Source of the DNA: Balaenoptera acutorostrata
Taxonomy: Eukaryota; Chordata; Mammalia; Artiodactyla; Balaenopteridae
Length of the DNA: 64,000 nucleotides
Reading direction: 5' to 3'
Assembly (NCBI RefSeq): GCF_949987535.1
Contig: NC_080064.1
Location: forward strand, 126,694,708 to 126,758,707
How positions within the stretch are numbered: position 1 is the stretch's first letter; every line of letters starts with the position of its first letter. Position numbers and translations under genes: made by a program. Shown piece by piece: positions 49,713 through 62,192 of the stretch. The notes beneath the pieces were generated by a model that saw nothing but the letters and a program-made list of their open reading frames with translations, was not told where the DNA came from and made no database searches.

Positions 49713-49730
49713 AAGACATCATGTATTTTT

Positions 49731-52689
49731 AAATTATCAGCACTCACCTGAGGTCTTTAAAAATCAACAAAAACATAATTTTGTGTTCTCTTTCATTTAT
49801 TCTGGTCTAAGTGGTCATTTCTAAACGAAAGTATTTAAGTATGTTAACGTCATCTTATAACATCATATTTCAAATGACTACCGTCTCTCCAAAGATGAAA
49901 TATGAGGAACTCATAATTAGGCTCTCCGAAGTTTTACTCTCTGAATCTGTATTACCTTTCTGCTGAACTCCACACTGTTCATTATTCTCTGAGAATATTC
50001 TTTTTCTTGTATGGCCATCTCACATGCTCTTTCATTTCATGAAGTTTTTTCCTACAGTTTTATGCCTAGTTTATTTCTGAGAAAATGCATTATTTCAGAG
50101 TGATATTTATAGACACAAAGACTTCTCTATAATTCCCTCAGAGTTTCAAGAACTCCTTCTGCTTCTTTTTTTTTTAATACCTAGATTCTGAAGCTCTCCA
50201 CAAAGCATTACTAAAATTGCATTTACATAAGTATCTACATATTAATCACAAATTAATGCATTTAGAATTGTACTATGATTTATTGTTAATTTTGGAGCAT
50301 AAACGTAGCTGTCCTATTTACCACCCTCTTGGAAATCACTTTAATATTTGCACTTAGGACTTGAAAGAGAATGGATAAATAAAAACCTGAAGAATATGCA
50401 AATACATTTTATATATTTCTCATAAAATTAGGTGATTATCTAAACTTTATCCAGAAAAAAGAAGAGCCCAGATACTCTGCAGGCATGATACTCGAGAATG
50501 TATGGTCTTCTAGCAGGAAAACATGCAGTAATCCATGTGGCAGAGTTTACCTGTGACCAGCTGGGGTTAGTGACCTATGCATTCCTTACATGCAACATAT
50601 CAGGAGTGAAAAAAGGGAATTTGTCAGTTGTGGCAATAAGTATAATGAAGTTTTGTAGCAGATCATGCTCATATATTCAACACAGGTACAATCAAAATTT
50701 TGCTCAATTCTGATAAACCTAAGTCTATATCTGTTACCATGTCTTTAACGAGGAAATGTCAGAACTGACTCACCAAAAAGAAAAAAAGTGTGTTGTTTGT
50801 TTGTTTTAATTACAGTCACGGTGAGTAAGACGTAGCTCAGAACAGCTAATGTGACTTAGTGATTCTCTCATCAGGAAATACAGTTTCTACTTCCCTGTTT
50901 ATTCTCCACATCCTGTAGTCAGTAAAGTTTCAATGAAAGATAAATCTACAGGGCGAAAAGAAAAGAAAACTTACATGTGTGGATAAGATCATTTTGACAG
51001 GTTTTACCACGTATGTCAGTGTTTCTGGGGATGGACACAAGCCAGAGCTCCCTACTCTGACATTTTCACTGATGACATTCCCCATAATCCTCAATTTGAA
51101 AGGGGATAAAAATGTTTTCTATGTTTTCTTCTTTATGAAATTAAATAAGGAATGCTTTCTAGACATGATCCTCTAATGATTTTCAGTCAGTGGTCATCAA
51201 CAGAGGAAAAGCACAGAATCTCATCCCCACAGAAGGGTGACATTCAGTCAGGTAAGAAAATTCTCCCCGAAATCAGAGCTTCATCTTTAACATGCAATCA
51301 AAGGCTTTCACAGGTTCTTCATCACTCTGCACTCAGCCCTACCATAAGGGATTGGCTCTGAGAATCTCACATCAGATGACTGACAAACATGTCATAGTAC
51401 ACTGATCTGGTACCAGATCCTGCCTCTCTTAATGATCTCCCACAGGGACATTGGAATATTCTAGGATATTTCCTGGAGCCCTCTATTCTACACAGGTACA
51501 CTTCCAAGTAGAAATAGAAGCTTGGATTCTCACTGGGACCCCTGCTCTGTCCAACTAACCTCTCTAGAAATATGATGTTCTAATCTCTCCTGATTAGAAC
51601 ATTTCAAGGTCTCTCCCTGTGCTAATTTAGTAAAGATAAAAGAGAAACAAGAAAGAGCAAACTATGCAGGGAGCAATATATAAGATTCCTTTACTTAATG
51701 TATTTATCTGATATATCCAAATATTAAGAAATATAGATTCATTTCATAATGGTCAAGAAAAGAGGAGGAGGAACCTCCATGCCAACAGTATATATAAAAT
51801 GGAATCGATATTGCATAAGCTCCAGCTTAAGCTTAGCTACGAGGTACTAACTCTTCTCATAAAGAAGCAATAGTTCTCCATCATTTGAAGCACACTGAGG
51901 ACTCAGACAGCTGGACACTGAGGGTGTAGTCTCCTCACTCGAATTCTGTACCTGCATCACAGAGCCATGAAATATTCCCAAAGAATTATTAAGGATGGGG
52001 GGGGGAGCCGAAATGAAAAAGATGAACCCATAGTCTGTCCTACCATCTGTTCTGCTGGATATTACCACCATCTTGGCCCAATATGACCTTCCCACTTCTC
52101 TCTGGGCCTCCCTACTTTCCACCTCCATCCTCTCATTATATCTTACCTACACTTGGGAAAGATTCTAGTTGTTCCACTTATCTTTATCAACAAGTAATCC
52201 AAATAGCAACTGTGTATATAACTCCTTAGAAACCTCAGGTCTGACTCAGTAATAATACATGACCTTCGAAGTCCACAGTTTTCCTAATTCCCTTTATTAT
52301 TTTTTTTTCTAATTTCCGTGTACTTACACTCTTAAGACCTCCACTGTTCTCAGGTTCGTCTTCCCTGCAAAATCTGTCAACCTAGACATAGACTTAAGTA
52401 CCACCCTCTAATTATCTCCTAGGGAATCCAGTTTTTAAAAAAGCCTCAGCAAGCCTTATGGACTTTATTAAAGACTCTTTAAGATAACCCATGGGAGATA
52501 GCAGTGCACCCATAGATATCTATTTAATACACCCTCAGAGTAATTTTTTTTAATAAAGACTCTTCTGGCCAATGAAGACTCTCAGTTCTTCTTCTTCAAC
52601 ATATGCAGTGTCTCAACCTTCTGATTACTCTCTGCTCTATCCCAGGTCCACTCCCTTTCCTGATATTACATTCTTTCCCAATTGTGTAT
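49731..52689. other. About 3 kb of unassigned AT-rich DNA
   Basis: I see no repeat I can name. A 93-codon open frame on the minus strand (51,847-52,128) is the only mildly unusual frame. Its product has no domain I recognise and the region lacks convincing splice or promoter context. Confidence 0.45.
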
Positions 52690-54045
52690 GTTGGTAAAAT
52701 CAAATAACATAAAATATAACATGTTAATTATTATAAAGTGCACCGTTCAGTGATATTAAATACATTCATATTATTGGGCGATCAACATCACCATTTATCT
52801 TTCTAATTCTTTTCTACATTTTAAAACTGTAACTCTGTATCCTTTAAACATAACTTTCCTTTTTGTTCCATAACCACCTGAAAAGCATCATTACCCTCCC
52901 AATTTCTATGGTTTTGACTACACTAAGTACCCCATATAATTGAAATAAGTAGTTGTATTGTTATGACTCACTAAAAGTCACAAAAATGGCATTTTTGGTA
53001 GCTCAATTTCCTCAAGATTCATCCATGTTGTAGCGTATTCCTAGATCTTTTCCTTCTTAAGGCTGAATAATGTTGTATTATATGGGTATACCACACTTTG
53101 CTTATCCAGGAACTAGTGGATGAACACTTAGGTTGCTTTCATATTTTAGCTACTCTGATTATTACTGCTCTAAACACTGGAGTACAAATATTTCTTTAAG
53201 ACCCTGATTTCAATTCCTTTGGGTATACCTCATAGGAAAATTCCTGGATCATGTAGTAATTCTATTTTTCAATATCTGAAAAATTGCCATACTCTTTTGC
53301 AAAGCAGCTGTATCATTCTACATTCCCACTGACATAGCACAATGGTTCCAACTCCCTCACATCCTCACCAATACTTGTTTTCTGCTTGTGTATGCGTGTA
53401 TGTGCTTGTGTGTGTATGCATGCACACAAATATATAAACATGCATTTAGTGATATGGAGCATCTATTCAAGTGCTTAGTCATTTGTACATCTTTTTGAAG
53501 AACCATCTATTCAAGTCTTTTATCCACTTTTGAATCAGGGTGTTTGCTTTTTGTTGAGGTGTAGGAGTTCTCTGTGTATTCTGAATAGACATCTCTTGTC
53601 AGATACATGGCTTTCAAATATTTTCTCCCATCTTGTGGGTTGCCATTTTATTCTGTTTACATTTCTTTGATACACATTTTTTTAATTATGTACTGCAAAT
53701 TGTTAATTTTTTTGTTAGCTGTACCTTTATTGTTCCTTCGTTTCATATTGAGGAAAACACTGCCAATCCAATGTCATGAAGCCCTTGTCCTGTGTCTTCT
53801 TCTAAGACTTTTTATTTTATTAGGTCTTATAGTTAGTTTCTTGATACGTTTTCATTAATTTTTGCATATGATGTTAGGTAAGGGTCCATCTTCCTACTTT
53901 GCATGTTGACAACATGACTTCTCAGCACCATTTGTTGAAAATACTATCCTTTCTACTTTGAAAAGTCTTGACAACTTGTCAAAAATCATTTGACCATATA
54001 TCAGGCTTTATTTCTGGGTGTTCTATTCTATTCTATTGGTCTTGA
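52690..54045 (-). mobile_element. Old L1 (L1M-type) 3' part, minus strand
   Basis: Reading the + strand, this follows the reverse complement of an ancient mammalian L1 3'UTR and ORF2 end: ATAAAGTGCACCGTTCAGTG, CATCCATGTTGTAGCG, GGGTATACCACACTTTGC, CATTCCCACTGACATAG, then ORF2-derived TTTTCTCCCATCTTGTGGG and CAGCACCATTTGTTGAAAA. It is heavily mutated and much older than the other L1 copies. Confidence 0.85.
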
Positions 54046-54884
54046 ATAAGGGAGAAAATAGTATAACCTATCCAGGTTGATGAAGAACATAAAGAAAGGC
54101 CAGGACTGAGAATTAGGAGGGCAATATAAAACAGCAGGGAGTAAAAGACAGTGTGAGAGAAGATCTTGTATTTGCGAGTTCATGGAAATAGGATCATGCT
54201 AAAACCACTAAACGCCTGACTTTGAACAATACGCTAAATGTGCTAGCAAGAAACATAACACTTACCCATCTCTGGGAAATATACTATGGGCATAAAGATA
54301 AACTACACTCAAATATATTAAACAGGGAATGGTTTTCATGGTGTGAAAATACTGTGGGATTTGAAATACAATTTACTTCTGTTCTACCATTGTCTCTAAA
54401 ATTTATCAAAGTGTATATACAAGCAATTCCAATTCTGGTAATGTGCTTGACAGGTTCATATATGAACTTCAGCAGACCAGTAAATGTACATTCATAGTAG
54501 GACTGTTCCCTAAACCAAAAAACAAAACTCAAAAACTGGAAAGACTAGAGTTCACTTTGTCAACACACATAAAGACGCAATGATGGTTAACGGTCCGAAA
54601 ACAGAAGGTGTGAGCATGGGTGTAAGAGGTTAATTGCCAGGCTGGGGTGGGGTGCAGAGTTTGAGGGTAACACAGGTCGAAAAGGCTTTTGTCCTATCCT
54701 TGATTTTTGGGGTATGGAAATTCACAGGTCACTACCTTCATTTCAAACTGAATGAATGCACTATTCAATTTCTTTAAACAGGCGAAGTAAACATGAGTGA
54801 TAATAAATTTCAAACTGTCGCTAATCAAATAAGATACTAAGAAAGCTTAAATAATATGATTTAAGAATAAAGTGGACAGATTGT
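54046..54884. other. Unassigned DNA
   Basis: No repeat or gene recognised with confidence. Confidence 0.4.
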
Positions 54885-56560
54885 CCAAGATGGTAGCATT
54901 GAAAGACCCGGAGCTTGATGCCTCTCATGGGCACACCAAAGTCACAACAGTTTACAGAACAGCAATTGATAAAAAAGTCCAGGACCTACCGTAAAAGATG
55001 TTTTACAGCTGAAGATATAAGGAAGGCACCTCGACAAGACAGAAAAGAAGGGCAAAATCTCAATAGAGTCAAGACCCATACCACCAGGTGGGTGGCCCAC
55101 AAATGTGAGAATAATTACAATTTCAGAGGTGCTCCCAGGTAGCAAGGGGTATGAAGCCAACATCAGGCTCCCAAGCCCAGGGATCCTGTTCTGGAAAGAA
55201 GAGTTCCTAGAAAGTTGGGCTTTGAAGACCAGTAGTGCTTATTTTCCAGAGAGCCAGAGGGTTGTGGGAAATAGAGATTCCACTCTTAAAAGATGCTCAC
55301 AAAATCCCACATGATCCGAGAATCAGAACAGAAGCAGTCATTTGAAAGGATCCCGGGTCACACCTACCTCCTGATCTTGGAGAGTCTCCCAGAGAGGCAA
55401 GAGGCAACTACAGCACAGCCTCAAGGACAGAGACACTGGCAGCAGCCATTCGGGGGAGTTCCTTCTACCTCGTGGACACTGGTACCAGCAAGCATAATTT
55501 GAGAATCCTCCGTCTATCTTTTTAGCCTCAGGACCTAGCCCTACCCATTTCCACCAGACTAGAGACACAAGTACTAGGATGATGCAGGCCAAGCAACTAA
55601 CTGAGCAGGGGCACAGCCCCACCCACCGGCAAACAGGCTGCCTTCAGACCCTCTCAATGCACAGCTGCCCCTGGACATGGGCCCAGCCACCAAAAGCCCC
55701 AGGACCAGCCTCCACACCTCAGTGGACAGGCACCAGCCCCAGAGTCCCTGGTCCCTCTGACAAGTGAGCCTACTCTGGCCTTGGAGTCAGCCTCACCATC
55801 GGCAGGTGATAACTGCACAGGGACTGGATGGAGCTTGGACCTACCCAACAGCAAACCTGCTCTAGCATTGGGATCAGCCTCAAACACCAACAGGCACACA
55901 CCAGCTCCAGGAATACCACAGCCCAGCAGCCTGTGTGACCAGAACACTCACTTGCAGGCCAGAAGCAGCCATGGACTCAGCTGGGTCCTGACCCTGCCCA
56001 TCAGAATGCCAACACAAGATTAGGGATACCCCAGACCCTGCAGATAGCTGTGTCAGGAACAGTGATCCAACACCAACTCTGCGACTCCTGGGCCCTGCAG
56101 CCAGAACTCAGGACCTGTCTCTTCCTCCCAGTAGCCAGCATAGCCCCAGGACCAGTGACTGGGCACTAGCCCTGATTATCACCTGGACTGCAGTTCTACC
56201 CATAAGTGAACCAGCACTAGATTTGGTGTCCCCCAGAGTTGTGCAGCCAGCTGCCTTATGATTTAGTCTCACCAAGCAGCACAGACAGCCTCCATACAAG
56301 GCAGAGCCTGGCAAACAAGCAGTCTGGGGGCAGCCAAGCCTACCAGACCACCCACAGTAGTCAGCCCACCACAACAGAAGAGCCCAAGCAGCCCACATAG
56401 GGGGTACACCTAGAACATATAGTTCTAGTGACCAGGGGACACTGGGTTGCTGGGACACATAGGACCTCTCCTACAAAAGGCCACTTCTCCAAGGTCAGGA
56501 AATGTAACGAACCTACTACATACATAGCAATAAAAACAGCAAGTTAAGAAAAATGAGGTG
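54885..56560 (+). mobile_element. L1 5'UTR
   Basis: GC-richer block starting at CAGATTGTCCAAGATGGTAG, the usual beginning of a cetartiodactyl L1 5'UTR, and ending just before ORF1. In an active element this is the internal promoter. Several short open frames here are a by-product of base composition. Confidence 0.8.
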
Positions 56561-57150
56561 ACACAGAAACATGATCCAAATGAAGGAACAAGATAAGAAC
56601 TCAGAAGAAGATCTAAGTGAAGTGGAGATAGCCAATCTACTCAAGAAAGAGTTCAAGGTAATGACGGTAAAGATGATCAAAGAACTCAGGAGAAGAATGG
56701 ACGACCAGAGCAAGAAGTTAGAAGTTTTTAAAAAAGAGTTAGACCATTAAAGAACAACAAAACAGAGATGAGGAATGCAATAACTGAAATGAAAAATACA
56801 CTAAAAGGAAACTACTGTAGACTAAATGATACAGAGGAATGAATCAGAAAACTGAAGGACAGAGTACTGGCAATCACTGAAGATGAACGGTAAAACAATA
56901 GATTAAAATGACATGAGGAAAGTTGAACAGACTTGTGAAACAACATCAAGTGTACTAATATTTGCATTATACTGGTCCCAGAAGCAAAAAGGGAAGAGAA
57001 AGCAGTGTAGAACATACCTGAAGTCATACGAGCTGAAAAGTTCCTTAACCTGGGAAAGAAAACAGACATCCAAGGCCAGTAAACACAGTAAGGCCAAAAC
57101 AGGATCAACCAAAGAGGACCACACCAAGACTCACTGTAATTAAAATGGCA
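56561..57150 (+). pseudogene. Broken L1 ORF1
   Basis: A + strand frame from about 56,572 reads EIANLLKKEFKVMTVKMI, which is the start of the coiled-coil of L1 ORF1p, the RNA-binding chaperone. Stops at about 56,748 and beyond break it. The downstream C-terminal domain is only partly recognisable. Confidence 0.75.
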
Positions 57151-57800
57151 AAAAAAATAAAGATAAAAAGACACTATTAAAAGGAGCAAAGGAAAAGCAA
57201 CAAGATACAAACATGGGAACTTGCATAAAGTTAACAGCTGACTTTTCAGGATAACCTCTGCATGCCAGAAGGGAGTGGCATGGTATATTTAAAGTCATGA
57301 AAGGGAAAAGCCGATAACCAAAAATACTCTACCCAGCGAGGCTCTCCTTCAGATTTGATGGTGATATCTAAAGTTTTACAGAGAAGCAAAACTAAAAGAG
57401 CTCAGCATCGCCAAACCAGCTTTATGAGAAATCTTAAAGGGGCTTTTCTAAGTGAAAAAGAAAAGGCCACGACTGAAACATAAAAATTAGGAAAGGAAAA
57501 AGCTCATTGCTTAAGGCAAATATTCAACAAAGGTAGTAAATCAACCATGTACCCAGCTAATAGGAAGGATGAAAGAAAACGGTAATAAAATCATCTATAT
57601 TCACAATAAGAAGTTAAGGCACACACAAACAAGTAGATGTAAAATATAAGGTCAAATTCAGTAACTGTGGGGGAGGAGAGTAACAATGCAGGGTTGGCAG
57701 TGTCCATGTGAAATTAAGAGCTCAGCAACTTAAATAATCACACACACACACACACACAAATACACAAAACTGAAAGAAATCCAAACATAATATTAAAGAT
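57151..57800 (+). mobile_element. L1 inter-ORF-like DNA
   Basis: Includes the phrase AAAGTCATGAAAGGGAAAAG and ACTCTACCCAGCGAGG, also seen at 46,640-46,690 in the L1 at 46.6 kb. A short CA run lies at about 57,740-57,758. Confidence 0.7.
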
Positions 57801-58700
57801 AGTCCTCACGTCACAGATGAAGGGAATAAAAGGGGAAGAAAGGAACACTGAAGAAATTAAAGAGGGATGCTAAAAATACCCAAGACAAATGAAAATGAAC
57901 ACACAATGATCCAAAATCTATGGGACATGGCCAATGCAGATCACGGGGGAAGTTATAGTGACACAAGCTTATTCTTAGGAAACAAGAAAAATATCGAATA
58001 AACAACCTAACATTACACCTGAAGGAATTAGAAAAAGAAGAAAAAAAACCCAAAGCTGTCAGAAAGAAAAATTAAGAAAAGTATACCATATGCAATCACA
58101 TCAAAAAGAATAAGATACCTAGGAATAAACACACCTAAGCAGGTAAAAGACATGTGCTCAGAAATCTATCAGCCATTGGTGAAAGAAGTTGAAGACAACA
58201 CAAAAAGATGGAAAACATAGCATGTGCATAGACTGGAAGAATTAATACTCTTAAAATAACCATACTACCAAAGACATTCTACAGAGTTAATGCAATCCCT
58301 ATCAGAATACCAAAGCATTTGCACAGAACTTGAAAAAGTAATTTTAAAATTTGTATAGAAACACAAAGACCCCAAATAGCCAAACAATCTTGAGAAAGAA
58401 CAGAGCTGGAGGCATCACGCACCTTGACTTCAGACTATACTGCAAAGTGACAGTAATCAGAGAGAATCGTACCAGAGCAAAAACAGACACAAAGATCACT
58501 GGAAGAGAACAGAGATCCCAGAAATAAGCCCACACACTTATATTTAATTGATTTATGACAAAGCCGGCAATATGGAGAAAAAAACTGTCTCTTCAATAAG
58601 TGGTACTGGGAAAACTGGACAGCTAAATGGAAAAGAATAAAATTAGATTATTTTAGCACAGCATATATAAAATGAATGCAAAACTGAATAAACACCTCAA
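57801..58700 (+). pseudogene. Deleted L1 ORF2 remnants
   Basis: The linker after the endonuclease is present (about 57,840-58,070), then the sequence jumps to DNA downstream of the reverse-transcriptase core (from about 58,080). The catalytic core is missing. No long frame remains. Confidence 0.78.
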
Positions 58701-59960
58701 TGTAGGACCCGAAACCATAAAACCCCTAGAGGAAAGGATACAACATTCTTCAACATAAATGATAGCAACAGTTTTAGGTTCAGTCTAGTAAGGCAAATGA
58801 AACAAAAGCAAAAATAAACAAATGGGACTTCACTAAACTTAAAAGATTTTGCACAGCAAAGGAAACCAAAGACAAAATGAAAAGACAACCTGCTGAAGGA
58901 GACAAAATATTTGCACATGATAAGAGGTTAACACCAAAAAGATGACCAAGCAAGGGTTCATATCTAAACTACAGAAACAGCACATACAACTCAATATCAA
59001 AAAAACACGCAAAATCTTTTTTAAAAAAATGAGAAGACCTAAATAGACATTTTTCCAAGGAAAAATAACAGATAGACAGCCAGAACTCACAAAGATGCTA
59101 AACATAGCTAATCGGCAGTAAAATGCAAATCAAAACTACGAGATATATCACCTCAGTCTTGTCAGAAAGGCTGTCATCAAAAAGATCACAAATAACAAAG
59201 GTTACTGAGGATGTGGAGAAAGGGAAACTCTTGTACACTCCTGATGTGAATGTGAAGTAGTGCAGCTACTGTGGAAGGCAGAATGGAGGTTCCACAAAAA
59301 ACTAAAAATAGAACTACCATAATATCCAGCAATTTCACTGTTGGGTATATCAGAAGAAAACAAAAACACTATTTCAAAAAAATAACTGCACCCCAATGTT
59401 CATAACAGTGTTATTTGCCATAGTCAAGATATAGAGTCAAACTAAGTGTTCATCAATAGCTTACTGGATAAAAAAGATTTTGTATGATGACCAGCAAAAA
59501 ATGAAATTTTGCCATTTGCAAGAACATGGATGGACTTGGAGGGTATTATGCTTAGTAAAATAAGCCGCAGAGAAAACAAGCATGGTATGTTATGAGAAAA
59601 AAAGCATGGTATGTTATGAGAAAACAAGCATGGTATGTTATCACTTACACGTGGCATCTAAAAATTTGAATACAACACAAACAACAACAACAAAAAAACA
59701 GACTCACAGATTAAAGAACAGACTAGTGGTTACCAGCAGGGAGAGATAGGGTGGAGGAGCAAAATAGTGGTAGGAGATTTTGAGGTACAATCCACTATGT
59801 ATAAAACCAATAATCTACAGTGGTGTACTGTATAGCATGGGGAATATAGCCACTCTTTTATAATAACTATAAATGGAGAAGAACCTAAACATTTATGAAT
59901 CACTGTTGTACCTCTGAAACTAATATAATAATGTAAATTAACTATAGATCAATAAAATAT
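58701..59960 (+). mobile_element. L1 ORF2 C-terminus and 3'UTR
   Basis: Continues through the ORF2 end (about 59,100-59,330) and 3'UTR to AATAAAATATAAAG at about 59,951. It contains a 24-bp triplication at 59,570-59,641. Confidence 0.82.
59570..59641 (+). repeat. 24-bp tandem repeat, three copies
   Basis: Three consecutive units starting GAGAAAACAAGCATGGTATG at 59,570, 59,594 and 59,618, with one substitution in the middle copy. A local expansion in L1 3'UTR DNA. Confidence 0.95.
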
Positions 59961-61865
59961 AAAGTAAGAAACAATAAAGGGGAGACAGATTATTAGATAG
60001 AAATCAATTAAATAAACACAAGTTTTGGAAACCAGGAATTAAAACACAACATGTAAGACACAACATTGGCATTTAAAGTGTACAATCTATTCATTTAAAA
60101 GAAATCATTTAAGTGGTAAAAAATGGTACCCATTCTCACAATTTTGTATATCTAGGATAAATTATTATCTACAAAAATATGTTACAAATATTCACTCAAA
60201 AAGAAAGAGAAAATTTGGATAAACCCATTTTAGTATACAAATTTAATATCAAAGTCTCTAGGTAAAATTGATTTGAATAAGTTCTGTTAGCCACTTCTAG
60301 TTTCTTTGTGATGTAAAATCTTTTAAAGCATAAAAATCAGCCTTTCTACATTATTCCATTAGACATACATGGAAGTTAAAAGAAATGGGAAGAGAGAACA
60401 ATCAACCAGGAAGGTGAATTTACTGAGAAACAGTCATTCTTTCTCCCTCCTCCTTTGCTTTTCCTCCTTTTCCAGTCTCTTTCGGTTCCAATCAAGAGAA
60501 GTCTTGAGAGTTCTGCAAATATTTCCTTGACGGCTTCAAATCACCATACCTACATCCTCTGACACAACTACACACACGGGAACAAAAATAAACCTCTGTT
60601 ATCTACTCATGTAGGAGGGATTCATGCAAAATTAACTCCTACATGGAGACCAACAGGTGAGTTTTCTACCTGTTCTTTATAATGTCCTTCCATTATAGTA
60701 AATCCCACACATTATGAGGCAGAAGTGGTTACGTGAGCTTTTCCTTGAAGTCAAAAATCTTGCATTCATTTCAAGCACCTGGTGATCATAGGGTACAGCC
60801 AGGGAAGGTGCCATCCCCCCTGGGGGTGGGGGATGGCGGTGAATGGGCTCCCACACCCATGCACCTCCTGATGTACAGATTCTGGAGAAAAGAAGGGCGA
60901 TCATACCGCAGTCAGCCTGTCAGGCTGTCGGGCCACTGGGCGACCCGACCAGCCTGGAAGTGTCCCATCAGTTGCTGAAAGCAAAACTCTGTCCCCCCCT
61001 GTGACGTCAGGCAATTTGGGCCAGAGAGTCAGAGGATAATCAAATCAGAGAGTCAGAGGATAATCAGAGGTAATCAACTCCTCCTCTCTGCTCAACTCCT
61101 TGGGGTTACAGCAGCCCCATCTCCAAACCCAAATCTGACCCTGGAGTGCCAAACTGGGAGTGGCAGGTGGGCTCTGCCCGTGCTTCAGCGCCCTCTGGAG
61201 GTTGTCTGCTCTAAAGCCAACTCTCAGCCCTTCCTTCTCCTTCCTTAGTCATGGGGGCTGCCTTGGTCTCCTGCAGCTGCTGGCCTGATTTCATTCTTCT
61301 TTTTTCTCCAATTACAATGAAGTGTCTTACAGAAGTTTGGAATCTCTTGAAGAAGGATGATCTTTTAGTCAATACACCTTAACTGTGAGAAGTTGGTATC
61401 AAGAATGAACCTGAAATACTGTATTTTTCTCCTGATGATTCCAAGGAGAGACAGCACAAGTTTTCTAGATCATAAGAAGAACCAAGGTAAATATGATATT
61501 CTGAGCCAGAGATGAAAAAGCAGTTTCTAGCACCCCTTCCTCATGTCATTTAACTGGGATTTAAATCAATCAACTGCCACTGGTTTTTAAATCACATGAC
61601 CCAACTTTAAATCAATCAGCTGCTTCCCTGTAACTCACGTGACTTGGCTTTGAATAGTAAGAAATTCAGAGGTATAAAAAGGATGTTCTGAACAATAAAT
61701 GGAAAAACAACATTTTAGAAAGTTTTTTTCTTTTCGAATGGACCATTCATTGCCTACAGAATAAAGGATTCTCTTGTGGATTTCTTGAACTGTAAACACA
61801 TACATTGTCTCCGTTGGCTTGATTGACTTTGATTTGGGTTTTTTTGTTGTTGCTATTGTTAACAT
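59961..61865. other. About 1.9 kb of unassigned DNA
   Basis: I see no named repeat. Part of it (about 60,780-61,260) is GC-richer and contains a palindromic TGACGTCA at 61,002-61,009, and a duplicated phrase GAGAGTCAGAGGATAATCA at about 61,025 and 61,049. No gene is supported. Confidence 0.45.
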
Positions 61866-62192
61866 ATTTCTTGGAGTATAATTACTTTACCTTGTTGTGT
61901 TAGCTTCTGCTGTATAACAAAGTGAATCAACTATTCGTATACATATATTCCCATATCATCTCCCTCTTTTGTCTCCCTCCCACCTTCCCTAACCCACCCC
62001 TCTAGGTGGTCACAAAGCACTGAGCTGATCTCCCTGTGCTATATGCAGCTTCTTCCCAATAGCTATCTATTTCACCTTTGGTAGTGTATATATGTCCATG
62101 CCACTCTCTCACTTCATCCCAGCTTACCCTTGCCCCTCCCTGTGTCCTTAAGTCCATTCTCTACATCTACATCTTTATTCCTCTGCAGCGAC
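61866..62192 (-). mobile_element. L1 3'UTR fragment, minus strand
   Basis: Reverse complement of the last 330 bp of a cetartiodactyl L1: CTTGGAGTATAATTACTTTA at the 3' end, then GCTTCTGCTGTATAACAAAG, GCACTGAGCTGATCTCCCTG and CCTGTGTCCTTAAGTCCATT. Confidence 0.9.
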
